From contig DATGMD010000037.1 in NCBI GenBank assembly GCA_035293805.1, positions 98,786 to 162,785 of the forward strand: DNA of 64,000 nucleotides, written 5' to 3'. The notes beneath the pieces were generated by a model. It saw only the letters and a list, made by a program, of their open reading frames with translations, made no database searches and was not told the origin of the DNA. Below, piece after piece: positions 45,380 to 54,773 of this stretch. Positions within the stretch are counted from its first letter, which is position 1; each line of letters opens with the position of its first letter. This DNA is from JAJPHF01 sp035293805 (GTDB lineage: Bacteria > Chloroflexota > UBA6077 > JAJPHF01). Position numbers and translations under genes: made by a program.

Positions 45380-46381
45380 ATGCGCGCTACTCTCGAAGCC
45401 TGCAGCCCTGCCGAGCGCCGCGAGGCGGTGGCGATGATCGACACGCGCGGCCTGCGCCGGACGTTCCGCTCGCGCCGCGGCGAGGTAGTCGCCGTGGATG
45501 GGGTCGATCTCCACGTCGCGGCGGGCGAGGTCTTCGGCTTCCTCGGCCCCAACGGCGCCGGCAAGACGACCACGCTCCGCATGCTCGCGACGCTGCTCGT
45601 GCCGACCGGCGGCGAGGCGACAGTGGCCGGCTACGATCTGCGGCGCGAGCCGGCGCGCGTGCGCGAGCGCATCGGCTACGTGGCTCAGGGCGGCGGCACC
45701 GATCCGGCGCTGAGCGCGCGCGAGGAGCTGGTGCTCCAGGGGCGCCTGTACGGGCTCGACAAGCGCGAGGCGCAGCGGCGCACGGTCGCCCTCCTCGAGG
45801 CCTTCGAATTGGAGACGGCCGCCGACCGCCCCACCGGCACCTACTCCGGCGGCCAGCGGCGGCGGCTCGACCTGGCGCTCGGCCTGATCCACCGGCCGCG
45901 GCTCGTCTTCCTCGATGAGCCCACGACGGGGCTGGACCCGCAGGGACGCGCGCGCATGTGGGACGAGGTGCGGCGCCTGCGCGACGGCGGTATGACGGTC
46001 TTCCTGACGACGCACTACCTGGAGGAGGCCGACGCGCTCTGCGACCGCCTGGCCATCATCGACCACGGCCGGATCGTCGCCGAGGGCACCGCCGACCAGC
46101 TCAAGCGCCAGGTCGCGGGCGACCTCGTGACCCTCAGCGTGCAGGGCGATCCAGTCGTGGCCGAGGCGTTGCTGGCGGCACAGCCGTTCGTGCGCGAGGC
46201 GAGCCGTGAGGACGGCACCATCCGTCTGTACGTCGAGCACGGCGAGGCGGCGCTGCCGGCCGTCCTGCGCCTGCTCGACGGTGCCGGCCTGCCGCTGCAG
46301 ACGATCGCGTTGAGCCGGCCCAGCCTCGACGACGTGTTCCTGCGCACTACCGGCCGCTCGCTGCGCGACGACGCGGAGTAA
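45380..46381 (+). CDS. ABC exporter ATP-binding protein (DrrA-like)
   Basis: A 333 aa ATPase. Walker A is GPNGAGKT, the Q-loop YVAQGGG, the signature YSGGQRRRLDLALGL, Walker B LVFLDEPTTGLD, and the H-loop TTHYLEE. The C-terminal extension of about 90 residues ends SLDDVFLRTTGR, as in daunorubicin-resistance (DrrA) ATPases. It works with the permease coded 190 bp later. ATG 45380 has GAGGAG upstream; ATG 45434 (MIDTRGL) is an alternative. The gap 45119-45379 holds nothing clear. Confidence 0.92.
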   Translation: MRATLEACSPAERREAVAMIDTRGLRRTFRSRRGEVVAVDGVDLHVAAGEVFGFLGPNGAGKTTTLRMLATLLVPTGGEATVAGYDLRREPARVRERIGYVAQGGGTDPALSAREELVLQGRLYGLDKREAQRRTVALLEAFELETAADRPTGTYSGGQRRRLDLALGLIHRPRLVFLDEPTTGLDPQGRARMWDEVRRLRDGGMTVFLTTHYLEEADALCDRLAIIDHGRIVAEGTADQLKRQVAGDLVTLSVQGDPVVAEALLAAQPFVREASREDGTIRLYVEHGEAALPAVLRLLDGAGLPLQTIALSRPSLDDVFLRTTGRSLRDDAE

Positions 46382-46410
46382 TACCGACATCGGCGCGACC
46401 GTTCCCGTAC

Positions 46411-46446
46411 TCCCTCGCCCCCGGAGAGGGCGGGGGTGAGGGCGCG
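46411..46446. repeat. Repeat family C short copy
   Basis: CCCTCGCCCCCGGAGAGGGC then GGGGGTGAGGGCGCG. It lies between the ABC ATPase and permease genes, in the 190 bp gap of what should be one operon. Confidence 0.75.
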
Positions 46447-46571
46447 CCCCGGTAGCCCAACCGCCGGGAAGGATCCGGCGTTAATCAATGATCGTGGGCT
46501 TTCGTCTGAGAATCCCGCCCCACTAGATCGCACCGATCGAGCCCGTTCGCGGCGCGGAAAGGTAGCCTGTT

Positions 46572-47333
46572 ATGAAACTCTTGCGCGACACCTGGCTGCT
46601 GTTTGGGCGCTCGGTCAGCCTCACCGTGCGCAACCCGGTCTGGGTCGTCATCGGCCTCGTGCAGCCGCTCTACTTCCTCGTGCTGTTCGGTCCCCTGCTG
46701 GAGCCGTTGGCGGGCGCGCCCGGCTTCCCTCCCGGCCCGCCCCTCAACGTGTTCGTGCCGGGCCTGCTGATCCAGCTCGGGCTCTTCGGCGCGGGCTTCG
46801 TGGGCTTCGGCCTGATCGCCGAGGTCCGCCACGGCGTCATCGAGCGCCTGCGCGTCACCCCGGTCAGCCGGCCGGCGCTGCTGCTGGGCCGCGCGCTGCG
46901 GGACGTGGTCGTGCTGCTCATCCAGGCGGTGCTGCTGGTGGCCTGCGCCGTGCCGTTCGGCCTGCACCCGAACCTGCTGGGCCTCGCGGTGATGCTGGGG
47001 CTACTCGTCCTGCTGGGCCTGCTGATGGTCTGCGTCTCGTACGCGCTCGCGCTCTGGCTGCGCAACGAGGACGCGCTGGCGCCACTGCTGAACACGATTA
47101 CCCTGCCGATATTGTTGCTCTCGGGGGTGCTACTCCCGCTCAGCCTCGCTCCGGGCTGGCTGCAAACGGCCGCGCTGATCAACCCGCTGAGCCACGCCGT
47201 GACGGCGGCGCGCGCCCTGTTCAACGAGCAGCTGGGCGACCCCAGTATCCCGCGGGCGCTGGTGATCCTGGGCGTCTTGGCCTTCAGCGCGCTCGTCATC
47301 GCCTCGCGCTCGTTCAGCCGCGCGGCCGCCTGA
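46572..47333 (+). CDS. ABC-2 type permease (DrrB-like)
   Basis: A 253 aa membrane protein with about 6 helices. It starts LLRDTWLLFGRSVSLTVRNP and has the ABC-2 motif LINPLSHAVTAARALF near the end. It forms the channel for the DrrA-like ATPase upstream. Cargo unknown (drug or lipid). The ribosome site is weak (GGTAG). Confidence 0.92.
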   Translation: MKLLRDTWLLFGRSVSLTVRNPVWVVIGLVQPLYFLVLFGPLLEPLAGAPGFPPGPPLNVFVPGLLIQLGLFGAGFVGFGLIAEVRHGVIERLRVTPVSRPALLLGRALRDVVVLLIQAVLLVACAVPFGLHPNLLGLAVMLGLLVLLGLLMVCVSYALALWLRNEDALAPLLNTITLPILLLSGVLLPLSLAPGWLQTAALINPLSHAVTAARALFNEQLGDPSIPRALVILGVLAFSALVIASRSFSRAAA

Positions 47334-47353
47334 CCAGGGCCATCGAGCTATGA

Positions 47354-47388
47354 GGTAGGGCGGGGGCGCGTCCCCCGCCGCCCGGCCG
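47354..47388. repeat. Hairpin repeat family A copy
   Basis: GGCGGGGG pairs perfectly with CCCCCGCC around CGCGT. It lies in the 105 bp between the permease and the SRPBCC gene. Confidence 0.85.
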
Positions 47389-47438
47389 CTGTTGCCGGGA
47401 TCAGTCATCCCGGAAACTGCTCTAGAGGAGGTAGCTAC

Positions 47439-47912
47439 ATGGCCGACGCTAGTGTCAGCGCGACCATGGTCATCAACGCCCCGGCGGAGGCAATCTTCGC
47501 AGTCCTTACCAATCCAGCAAAGCACGCTGCGATCGATGGCACCGGCTGGGTCCGCGAAACCCTCGACAGCAAGCCGTTGACCGCCGCCGGGCAAATTTTC
47601 CGGATGTCCATGTACCACGTGAACCACCCGGACGGTAACTACCAGACGGCCAACCGGGTCCAGGTGTTCGACCCGCCGAGCACTATTGCCTGGGAGCCAG
47701 GCTACGACGCCGGCGATGGTACGCTGCGCTTCGGCGGCTGGACCTGGCGCTACGACCTCACGCCCGCTGGGCCATCGAACACCACCGTCACGCTCACCTA
47801 TGACTGGTCAGCAGTCTCGGACTCCATCCGAGAGCACATCGGCTTCCCGCCGTTCCCTCCGGAGCATCTGGGCAACTCGCTCGCCCACCTCGCCGAACTG
47901 GTGACCTTCTGA
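47439..47912 (+). CDS. SRPBCC (START/AHSA1-like) family protein
   Basis: A 157 aa protein of the START-like fold. It begins ATMVINAPAEAIFAVLTNPAKHAAIDGTG, the common polyketide-cyclase/SRPBCC start, and has FDPPSTIAWEPGY and a C-terminal helix HLGNSLAHLAELV. It should bind a hydrophobic ligand. GAGGAGG lies upstream of ATG 47439. Codon use is slightly less GC-rich than in its neighbours. The gap 47913-48090 has nothing clear. Confidence 0.88.
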   Translation: MADASVSATMVINAPAEAIFAVLTNPAKHAAIDGTGWVRETLDSKPLTAAGQIFRMSMYHVNHPDGNYQTANRVQVFDPPSTIAWEPGYDAGDGTLRFGGWTWRYDLTPAGPSNTTVTLTYDWSAVSDSIREHIGFPPFPPEHLGNSLAHLAELVTF

Positions 47913-48090
47913 ACAGCCCGCACTCCCGCTAGCCAGCTGCCAACACAGAGCAAATCTCCCGTGACGACGTACTAGCGCGGGAGGCGAGAAGCCAGAAATC
48001 CGCAGGAATAAGCCTACGGGGCCGGGTGGGCGTCGCGAGGCTCGGCCGAGGGAGCGATTAGCTCGTCGCGAACCGCTAGCGAGGGGTGGG

Positions 48091-48164
48091 TGGGCGCCGA
48101 GGGGCTCGAACCCCCGACCTTGCGGATGTAAGCCGCACGCTCTAACCAGCTGAGCTAGGCGCCC
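48091..48164 (-). tRNA. tRNA-Val (TAC)
   Basis: On the minus strand: acceptor GGGCGCC with GGCGCCC, D arm TAGCTCAGCTGGTTAGAGC, anticodon stem TGCGG/CCGCA with loop CTTACAT (anticodon TAC), T arm GGGGG-TTCGAGC-CCCTC, discriminator A. Confidence 0.95.
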
Positions 48165-48168
48165 ACGA

Positions 48169-48251
48169 AGCTGCCAGCCGTTAGCTCTCAGCGCCCAGCC
48201 AGGCTGCCGTCCTGGCCTGCTGACGGCTAATAGCTGACTGCTGATAGCTCA
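48169..48251. repeat. Repeat family D block between two tRNA genes
   Basis: Imperfect copies of TAGCTGACTGCTGATAGC and its complement (GCCAGCCGTTAGCTCTCAGC) fill the 92 bp between tRNA-Leu and tRNA-Val. Related to the block before leuS. Confidence 0.55.
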
Positions 48252-48256
48252 AAGGG

Positions 48257-48339
48257 TGCCCCCGAGTGGACTCGAACCACCACGCCCTTTCGGGCACAGG
48301 CCCTCAACCTGCCGCGTATGCCAATTCCGCCACGGGGGC
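48257..48339 (-). tRNA. tRNA-Leu (GAG)
   Basis: Minus strand: acceptor GCCCCCG with CGGGGGC, D arm TGGCGGAATTGGCA, anticodon stem GCAGG/CCTGT with loop TTGAGGG (anticodon GAG), a long variable arm (GCCCGAAAGGGC) typical of leucine, T arm GTGG-TTCGAGT-CCAC, discriminator A. Confidence 0.95.
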
Positions 48340-48447
48340 GCGGACGCAGGCGGCGCAAGCCCAACCTGCAACAGGGATTGTAGCCCCCGCCCGCCGCGCC
48401 CGTCAACCCATGGTGGTCGTCGCCGCCGTGGGCCGTCAGGGCGACGG

Positions 48448-50976
48448 TCAGGACGCGAAGTACGCGCGCAGCGTGTCCAGGTCGTCGATGAGCGTGACGT
48501 CGGCCTCGTCGGGGGGCCGTGTGGCGGAGCGTGGCGCCGCCGCGCCGAGCCCGCGCAGGCGGGCCGCCAGGCCGCTGTAGCGCACGGCCCGGCGATCGTT
48601 CTTGATCGCTACCGCCAGCGCGCGCGGACTCCCCACGATCACCACCAGCCGCTTCGCGCGGCTCACGGCGGTGTACAGCAGGTTGCGCTGCAACATCACG
48701 TAGTGCTGTGTGTGCAGCGCCAGCACCACCGCCTCGTACTCCGAGCCCTGCGCACGATGCACCGACAGCGCGTAGGCGTGCAACAGCTCGTCCAGGTCGG
48801 CGAAGTCGTAGCTTACCGCGCGGCCGTCGTCGAGCAGCACTTCGACCTGCTGCGCGCCCTGGTCAACGGCTTGCACCACCCCGCCGTCGCCGTTGAACGT
48901 CTCGCGCTTGTAGTCGTTCTTCACGCAGATCACGCGGTCGCCGACCCGGAAGACCCGCCCGCCGAACGCGCGCTCGGCCTTCGCGGGCGCCGGCGGGTTG
49001 ACCGCGGCCTGCAGCACCTCGTTCAGGTTGGCGCTGCCCAGCCGCCCGACCCGCATCGGCGTCAGCACCTGCACGTCGCGCGCCTGGAGCGGCGGCCTCG
49101 GTCCCACTCGTTGGCGCGGCAGCCTGCGCGCCACCAGGTCGCGGATCGCATCCACCGCCTGGTCGGGGTCGTCGGCGGGCACGAAGCGGAAGTCCGGGTA
49201 CTGCCGCAGCTCCGGCCGCTCGCCGTGCAGGATGCGGTGAGCGTTCACGACGATGCCACTCTCGGCCGCCTGGCGGAAGATCACCTCCAGCCGCACCACC
49301 GCCACCTGCTCAGAGGCGATCAGGTCCGCCAGCACGTTGCCCGGCCCGACCGACGGCAGCTGGTCCACGTCGCCCACGAACAGCAGGTGCGCGCCCGACG
49401 GCACCGCCTTCACCAGCATGTTCGCCAGCAGCTCGTCGAGCATCGACGCCTCGTCGACCACGATCAGGTCGGCGTCGAGCGGGTGCTCGGCGTCGTGGGC
49501 GATCCGCCCGCCGAAGCCCACGCCCAGCAGGCGGTGCAGCGTCTTCGCCGGCACCCCCGTCGCCTCGGCCAGGCGCTTGGCCGCCTTGCCGGTCGGCGAC
49601 GCCAGCAGGGCCGTGCCCCGCTTCGCCTGGAGCAGCCGCAGCAGCGCCCGCACGGTCGTCGTCTTGCCGGTGCCCGGGCCGCCCGTGAGCACCGTCACGC
49701 GGCTGGTCAGCGCGGTGCGCACCGCGTCGGCCTGCGCGGGCGCGAGCGCCATGCCGGTCGTCTGCGCCAGCCACGCGAAAGCCCGCTCGAAGTCCACGCT
49801 CTGCCACAGCGCCAGGCGGTCCTGGCCCGCGTACAGCAGCCGCCGCACGTGGCCTGCCAGCCCCTGCTCCGCCCGCGCCAGCGGCCGGAGGTAGACGGCA
49901 GGGTTACCTACCCCCCCCATCCCCCCCTCCCTTTGAGGGAAGGGGGGAGACGCCTCGCCGCTCTCGCCTGCTCCCCCTTCCTTCGAAGGGAAGGGGGTTG
50001 GGGGGTTAGGTTGAATCCTCGCCTCGATCTCGATGGCCCCCTCGTCGGCCAGCGCCGTCAGCGCGGCGCGCAGGCGCTCCTCGGGCTGCGCCAGCATCGC
50101 CTCGCCGCGCTGGAGCAGCTCGCGCTCGGGCAGGTAGACGTGGCCCTCGTCGGTCGCCTCGGCGAGCACGTGGGCGAGCGCCGCCATCGCGCGGTCGAGC
50201 GAGTCGGGGGCCACCCCCAGGTTCGCAGCGATCTTGTCGGCCGTCTTGAAGCCGATGCCGCGCACGTCGCGGGCCAGCTTGTACGGCGTCTCGCGGATCA
50301 CCTGCACCGACTCGTCGCCGTACTGGCGGTAGATGTTCAGCCCGAGCGTGGTCGAGACGTCGTGCGACGCCAGGAAGACCATCACCTCCTTGATGGCCTT
50401 CTGCTCCTGCCAGGCGGCGCGGATAGCGCGGGCGCGCGTCGGGCCAATGCCCTCCGCCTCCTCCAGCCGCCCCGGCGCGTTCTCGATGATCTCCAGCGTG
50501 TCGGCGCCGAAGTGGCGCACCAGTCGCTCGGCGGTGACCTTGCCCACGCCGCGGATCAGCCCCGAGCCGAGGTACTTGCGGATGCCCTCCACGGTCGTCG
50601 GCAGCACGACGGCGAAGTCCTGGGCCTCGAACTGGCGGCCGTGCTGGGGGTGCGTCGTCCAACGGCCGTGCAGCCGCACCTGCTCGCCGATGTGGACCGC
50701 CGCCAGCTTGCCGACGACCGTGACGAGGTAGCTCTTGTCCGTCGGCTGCAAGCGCAGCACGGCGAAGCCGCTCTCCTCGTTCGCGAAGGTGATGCGCTCG
50801 ACGCTGCCCTCCAGCGTGGCGAGCGCCGCCGGCGGCGTCGGCGGTGGGGCCGCCCCGCCCGCTCCCGGCGCCGCCTCCTCCGGCCTGGGCCGCGCCGGAC
50901 CCGTGGCTCCCGCGACCGCTGGCGTACGGCCAGCGGCCCGGCCATGCGAGCCGGGGGGCGGTGCAGGCGACGCCAA
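48448..50976 (-). CDS. recD2: RecD2-type ATP-dependent helicase
   Basis: An 842 aa SF1B 5'-3' helicase. The N-terminal OB/helix-hairpin part has LEGSVERITFANEESGFAVL, GLIRGVGKVTAERLV and EAEGIGPTRARAI. Motor motifs: TGGPGTGKTTT (about 430), VVDEASMLDE, GDVDQLPSVGPG, LSVHRAQGSEYEAVV and TAVSRAKRLVVIVG. The TTG start at 50976 has GGAGG 5 bp upstream and a TACAAT box 33 bp upstream; the open frame above it is Arg/Pro-rich shadow. The first about 50 residues are low complexity. Residues about 322-358 (NPPTPFPSKEGG...FPQREGG) are an in-frame family C repeat between the N-terminal and motor parts. Acts in DNA repair without RecB/RecC. Confidence 0.93.
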   Translation of the reverse strand: MASPAPPPGSHGRAAGRTPAVAGATGPARPRPEEAAPGAGGAAPPPTPPAALATLEGSVERITFANEESGFAVLRLQPTDKSYLVTVVGKLAAVHIGEQVRLHGRWTTHPQHGRQFEAQDFAVVLPTTVEGIRKYLGSGLIRGVGKVTAERLVRHFGADTLEIIENAPGRLEEAEGIGPTRARAIRAAWQEQKAIKEVMVFLASHDVSTTLGLNIYRQYGDESVQVIRETPYKLARDVRGIGFKTADKIAANLGVAPDSLDRAMAALAHVLAEATDEGHVYLPERELLQRGEAMLAQPEERLRAALTALADEGAIEIEARIQPNPPTPFPSKEGGAGESGEASPPFPQREGGMGGVGNPAVYLRPLARAEQGLAGHVRRLLYAGQDRLALWQSVDFERAFAWLAQTTGMALAPAQADAVRTALTSRVTVLTGGPGTGKTTTVRALLRLLQAKRGTALLASPTGKAAKRLAEATGVPAKTLHRLLGVGFGGRIAHDAEHPLDADLIVVDEASMLDELLANMLVKAVPSGAHLLFVGDVDQLPSVGPGNVLADLIASEQVAVVRLEVIFRQAAESGIVVNAHRILHGERPELRQYPDFRFVPADDPDQAVDAIRDLVARRLPRQRVGPRPPLQARDVQVLTPMRVGRLGSANLNEVLQAAVNPPAPAKAERAFGGRVFRVGDRVICVKNDYKRETFNGDGGVVQAVDQGAQQVEVLLDDGRAVSYDFADLDELLHAYALSVHRAQGSEYEAVVLALHTQHYVMLQRNLLYTAVSRAKRLVVIVGSPRALAVAIKNDRRAVRYSGLAARLRGLGAAAPRSATRPPDEADVTLIDDLDTLRAYFAS
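49906..50011. repeat. Full-length repeat family C element inside recD2 (106 bp)
   Basis: It starts ACCTACCCCCCCCATCCCCC and ends GGGGGGTTAGGT. Two internal hairpins: CCCTCCCTTTGAGGGAAGGG and CCCTTCCTTCGAAGGGAAGG. The coding frame is kept. Same design as 37552-37662. Confidence 0.85.
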
Positions 50977-51008
50977 GGGAGCCTCCGGGCGGGAGCAGTG
51001 TCGCCGGA

Positions 51009-51014
51009 ATTGTA
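51009..51014 (-). promoter_or_regulatory. Probable -10 box of recD2
   Basis: TACAAT on the minus strand 33 bp upstream of the TTG start, between the end of the Dna2-like gene (51032) and recD2. No good -35 is visible since it would lie in the upstream gene. Confidence 0.45.
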
Positions 51015-51031
51015 CCAGCCGCCGCGCGGAC

Positions 51032-54000
51032 CTACGGGTAGGCCCGGCCCCCCGCCGCGAACAGCCCGCTGCGGAGGAGGCGCGCCCGGCCCGCGGCGGC
51101 CTGCGCATCGAGCGCCGCGAACAGGGCGCGGTAGCGCGCCTTCGCCGGCTCGTCGGCCGCGTCGCCGGGCGCTGTGAAGGTCGCGCGGTCCCCGACCACC
51201 AGCAGCTTCGCGCGCGCCCGCGACAGCGCCACGTTCATGCGCCGCCAGTCGGTGTGCAGCGGCCCGATGCTGCGCTGGGCGTTGCTGGCGACCAGGCTGA
51301 TGGCGATCAGGTCGCGCTCGCCGCCCTGGAAGCGGTCCACCGTGTCCACCCGCAGCCGCTCGGCGAGCGGCCCGAGCCGCGCCCGCAGCTCTTGCCGCAG
51401 CCGGTTGTTCTGCCGTCGGTACGGCGAGATCACGCCGCTGCGCTCGGCCAGGGGGAACGCCGCGGCCGCCGGCAGCGCGGCGAACAGCGCGGCCAGCAGG
51501 TCGGCCACCAGCGTAGCCTCGCGCGGATTGTCGCGCGCGTCGTCGGCGCCGAGGCGCACCTGCGTGTCCCGCGCCGCCGGGTCGTCCTGCGTGTCCACGA
51601 ACACGATCGCCGCCGCTGGGTCCCACACGGCGTCCCAGGGCGCCGCCAGCGCGGCCTCCCGCGCCGCGGTCAGGCGCCGGTCCGCCACGGCCGCGGTGCC
51701 GGGCCGCAGCGCGCCCGCGTAGAACGTGTCGCTGACCACCTCGCACACCGGCGCGCACATCCGGTACTGCTCGCGCAGCGTCACCAGCCGCTCCGGATAA
51801 AGCCGCGCCAGCCGCTCGAACAGCGAAGTGCGCAGCCCATCGCCCGGCTGGAACCCGGCAGGCACCAGCTCGGCCGGCACGCCCTCCCCGCCCCCCAGCT
51901 CCGCCGCCGGCCCGGCACCCTCCCGGCCCCCCGCCGGCGCCTCGGGCGCCACGGGCGGCAGCTGCTGGTGGTCGCCCACCAGCACAAGGCGCCCGGCATA
52001 CCCGCGCGGCAGGTGGCGCAGCGCCTGGAGCGCCGCCGGCTCGGTGGCCTGGCCGCACTCGTCCACGACGACGTAGCTGAAGGCGAGGCCACGCAGCTCC
52101 GGCCGCGCCGCCCCGGCCAGCGTGCCCACGAACACCGCCGCCTGATCGTGCAGCAGCCCCCCCTGGCGCACCAGCCGCACGAAGGCCGCGGCGCCGTTCG
52201 CGCGCAGGTCCACCCCGTCGAGCTGCTCGCGCACTCGCAGTCGCTCGGCCAGCACGTACGGCCGCACGAGCGGCTCCATCGCGGCGTTCGCCGGCCCCAG
52301 CCGCACGATGTACGGCCGCAGGTCGGGCCACTGCTCGTGCAGCTTCCGCACCAGCTCGTCGCAGGCACGGTGCGTGTTCGCCAGCAGAAGCATCGGGCGC
52401 GTCGGCTCGTGCCAGAACTCCCGCTGCACGACCGCCCGCACGAGGTGCGCGATGAGCGCCGTCTTGCCCGTCCCCGGAGGCCCCTGCACCAGCAGCAGCT
52501 CGCCCGGCGCCAGCGCCAGCGCCGCCTCCAGCGCTCGGCGCTGCTCCGCGTTCAGCCCTGCCCCGTCGGCCACCCCCGCGCCGAGCGCACCATCCTCCCA
52601 GCCCCCCGACCCCGGCGGATGTCCGCCATCCGTCTCCGCTGGCGCCGCAGTCGCTTCGCCGTCGCCTCCGTCCCGTTCCGCACCAGTATCGAGCGGGCTC
52701 GAACGGCTTGCGCGCAAGGTAAGCGGCCAGGATGACGTAGTGGCCGGTTTCATGCCCGCCCGCGGCCCACAGGCCGCCGCCCCGGCGTCGGCCACCTGCT
52801 CAGCCGGGCTGCAAGCCGCTGCGGGGGATGCCGGCGAATCCAGGCCCTTGTGCCCCGCCCCCAGCACCAGCCGGGCGAGCGCCGGCAGCTCGCCGAGCGC
52901 AACGGCGCGGCCGCGCACGCCCGACCCAAGCATGGCGCCGACCAGGAAGTCGGTCAGCCCCTCGATCTGCCAGCCGGAGCGCTCCCAGTACCCGATCTGA
53001 TCGACCCGGTACGGTCCGGCCCCCGCCAGCTCGTCGCGCACGTCTAGCTCCAGCCAATCCTCGCCCACCGCGCGCACCGTCGCCTCGACGGAGTGTACCT
53101 CCCCGGGCGGCACGCCCTGTGGCGTGACCAGCACACGGTCGTCCTCGCGCAGCCGCGTCTCGATGCGCCGCGCGCGGCCCAGCCGCACCAGCAGCCCGTC
53201 GTGCGCCTGCACCGCGAGATCGGCCAGGCTGATGCCCTCCTCGCCCTCCAGCCGCGCGAGCGGCGTGGCGGCCAGGTGGTACAGGTGCTCGCGGCCCGCC
53301 CGCTCCTCGGCCTGCAGCTGGCGGTGGAACCACGCCCAGTAGCGGTACAGCCGCGTCGGCACGTGGCGGAAGAAGTCGTACCAGGGCGGCTCGGCGTAGT
53401 GCCGCGCGTCCTCGCACAGGCCGCGAGTCTGCACGGCGCAGGCGCGGCAGGGCGGCACGGCACCGTACAGGTTGAAGTCGCCCCCCACGCCGCGCAGCCG
53501 CTGGCCGTACTTGGCGATCTCGTCGATGCGGTTGCGATCGTAGCCGGTGAGCAGCCCCGACTCGACGACGTAGGCCACGTTCCGCGCCTGCGCGAACAGG
53601 TCGAGGTAGCGGTCGCGGGGCGCCAGCACGTCGGCCTCGGCGCGCGTCACGACGGGGTGGGTGGTCAGCGGCAGCGCCTCCACCCCCTCGGGCGCCACCA
53701 CCTCGACGTAGGTCGCCGGCGCCCGGCCGTCCAGGCTGCGCAGGATCTCGTGGTAGGCCAGCGCCTGCACCCCGCCCGGCGCCGCCCGCCCGGTGCGCGG
53801 GTCCCGGTCCGCGCTGTAGCCGGTCGTCTTCAGCTCGAACAGCTCCCGCCTGGCTCCCTCTCCCCCTGGGAGAGGGTCAGGGTGAGGGCTCGCGTCCTCC
53901 TGGCCCCCGCCCCCCGGCGCCTCGCTCCCCCGCTCCGCGATGCGGTCGGCGCGGCCGGCCAGCCCGCGCGCCGGCGAGTAGAACAGACGCTCCTGGTAGA

Positions 54001-54769
54001 ACCGCACGGCGCCGTCCGGCCAGCGCTCGCCCAGCCGCCGCACCAGCGTCGGCCCGGCCGAGATCGGCAGCGTGTACAGCCGCCCGGGCCGCTTCGGACG
54101 GTCCAGCAGGTAGTAGGCGAAGTCGTCGGCCCAGGCGCGCACGACGGCGGCGTCGTACGCCGCCAGCGTCGCCCCGGCGTCGCGCGTGCGCGCCCACGCC
54201 TGCGCCGCCCGCTGGTAGCCGCGGTGCAGCGCCTGGCCAGCCGCGAACGTCGGCGATCGCGCGTCGCGCAGTACGTCGCGGCCCAGGCCCAGGAAGTGCT
54301 GGTAGTAGGCGCTCAGCGGGCAGCGGTACAGCTCTTCCAGCCGGCCGCCCGTGACCGCGAACTCGGGCGCCACGACGTATTTCAGCAGCACCACGTAAGG
54401 GTGCTGGTCGCCGCTGTTCACCGCCTTGAGCAGTTGCAGGCGCAGTCGGGGCTCGCGCCCCTCGGCCTCCAGCCCGGCCAGCGCGCGCTGCAGCACCAGG
54501 AAGTAGTGGCTGAAGGCGTTGCGGCCGCCACGGGGAAACCACTCGCCGGGGAACACGTGGGCCCGCCCGAGCCGCGCGCCGTCCTCGGTCGTCAACTCCA
54601 GGAACAGCCGCGAGGGGCCGCTGCGCTCGGGCAGCTTGCGCGCCAGCACCGGCAGGTCGAGATACACGGGCCGCCGCGCGGCGAGCAGGCGGCGCCAGGC
54701 GGCCCGGGGCGCCTCGTCGCGGCCCGGCTGGCCGCCCGGCGCTTGGGCGCCTCCGGTCGTCGCGGCCAC
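51032..54769 (-). CDS. Dna2-like Fe-S nuclease fused to SF1 helicase
   Basis: A 1245 aa protein. The N-terminal about 480 residues are a RecB-like nuclease: Cys in LYRCPLSAYY (about 149), acid in GLAGRADRI, the E-L-K of LFELKTTGY (about 310), and PPCRACAVQTRGLC (CxxC..C, about 440-453). The single early Cys plus the late trio is the Fe-S arrangement of Cas4/AddB/Dna2. After a long linker the helicase has VQGPPGTGKT (about 760), VVDECGQATEP, GDHQQLPPV, LREQYRM, VDRFQGGERDLIAI and VALSRARAKLLVV. GTG 54769 has GAGGAG 7 bp upstream, inside the previous gene's end, so the two are coupled. Two repeat insertions sit in frame (about 294-306 and 657-680). Likely cuts and unwinds DNA flaps or foreign DNA. 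Confidence 0.9.
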   Translation of the reverse strand: MAATTGGAQAPGGQPGRDEAPRAAWRRLLAARRPVYLDLPVLARKLPERSGPSRLFLELTTEDGARLGRAHVFPGEWFPRGGRNAFSHYFLVLQRALAGLEAEGREPRLRLQLLKAVNSGDQHPYVVLLKYVVAPEFAVTGGRLEELYRCPLSAYYQHFLGLGRDVLRDARSPTFAAGQALHRGYQRAAQAWARTRDAGATLAAYDAAVVRAWADDFAYYLLDRPKRPGRLYTLPISAGPTLVRRLGERWPDGAVRFYQERLFYSPARGLAGRADRIAERGSEAPGGGGQEDASPHPDPLPGGEGARRELFELKTTGYSADRDPRTGRAAPGGVQALAYHEILRSLDGRAPATYVEVVAPEGVEALPLTTHPVVTRAEADVLAPRDRYLDLFAQARNVAYVVESGLLTGYDRNRIDEIAKYGQRLRGVGGDFNLYGAVPPCRACAVQTRGLCEDARHYAEPPWYDFFRHVPTRLYRYWAWFHRQLQAEERAGREHLYHLAATPLARLEGEEGISLADLAVQAHDGLLVRLGRARRIETRLREDDRVLVTPQGVPPGEVHSVEATVRAVGEDWLELDVRDELAGAGPYRVDQIGYWERSGWQIEGLTDFLVGAMLGSGVRGRAVALGELPALARLVLGAGHKGLDSPASPAAACSPAEQVADAGAAACGPRAGMKPATTSSWPLTLRASRSSPLDTGAERDGGDGEATAAPAETDGGHPPGSGGWEDGALGAGVADGAGLNAEQRRALEAALALAPGELLLVQGPPGTGKTALIAHLVRAVVQREFWHEPTRPMLLLANTHRACDELVRKLHEQWPDLRPYIVRLGPANAAMEPLVRPYVLAERLRVREQLDGVDLRANGAAAFVRLVRQGGLLHDQAAVFVGTLAGAARPELRGLAFSYVVVDECGQATEPAALQALRHLPRGYAGRLVLVGDHQQLPPVAPEAPAGGREGAGPAAELGGGEGVPAELVPAGFQPGDGLRTSLFERLARLYPERLVTLREQYRMCAPVCEVVSDTFYAGALRPGTAAVADRRLTAAREAALAAPWDAVWDPAAAIVFVDTQDDPAARDTQVRLGADDARDNPREATLVADLLAALFAALPAAAAFPLAERSGVISPYRRQNNRLRQELRARLGPLAERLRVDTVDRFQGGERDLIAISLVASNAQRSIGPLHTDWRRMNVALSRARAKLLVVGDRATFTAPGDAADEPAKARYRALFAALDAQAAAGRARLLRSGLFAAGGRAYP
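52729..52797. repeat. Repeat family E copy in the Dna2-like gene
   Basis: GGATGACGTAGTGGCCGGTT followed by TCATGCCCGCCCGCGGCC matches 20947-21005 over about 60 bp with scattered differences. It lies in the linker between nuclease and helicase parts and keeps the frame. Confidence 0.7.
53854..53890. repeat. Repeat family C short copy in the Dna2-like gene
   Basis: CTCCCTCTCCCCCTGGGAGA then GGGTCAGGGTGAGGGCT. It codes SPHPDPLPGGEGA on the minus strand, between the Asp and the E-x-K motifs of the nuclease domain. Confidence 0.85.
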
Positions 54770-54773
54770 GTCG

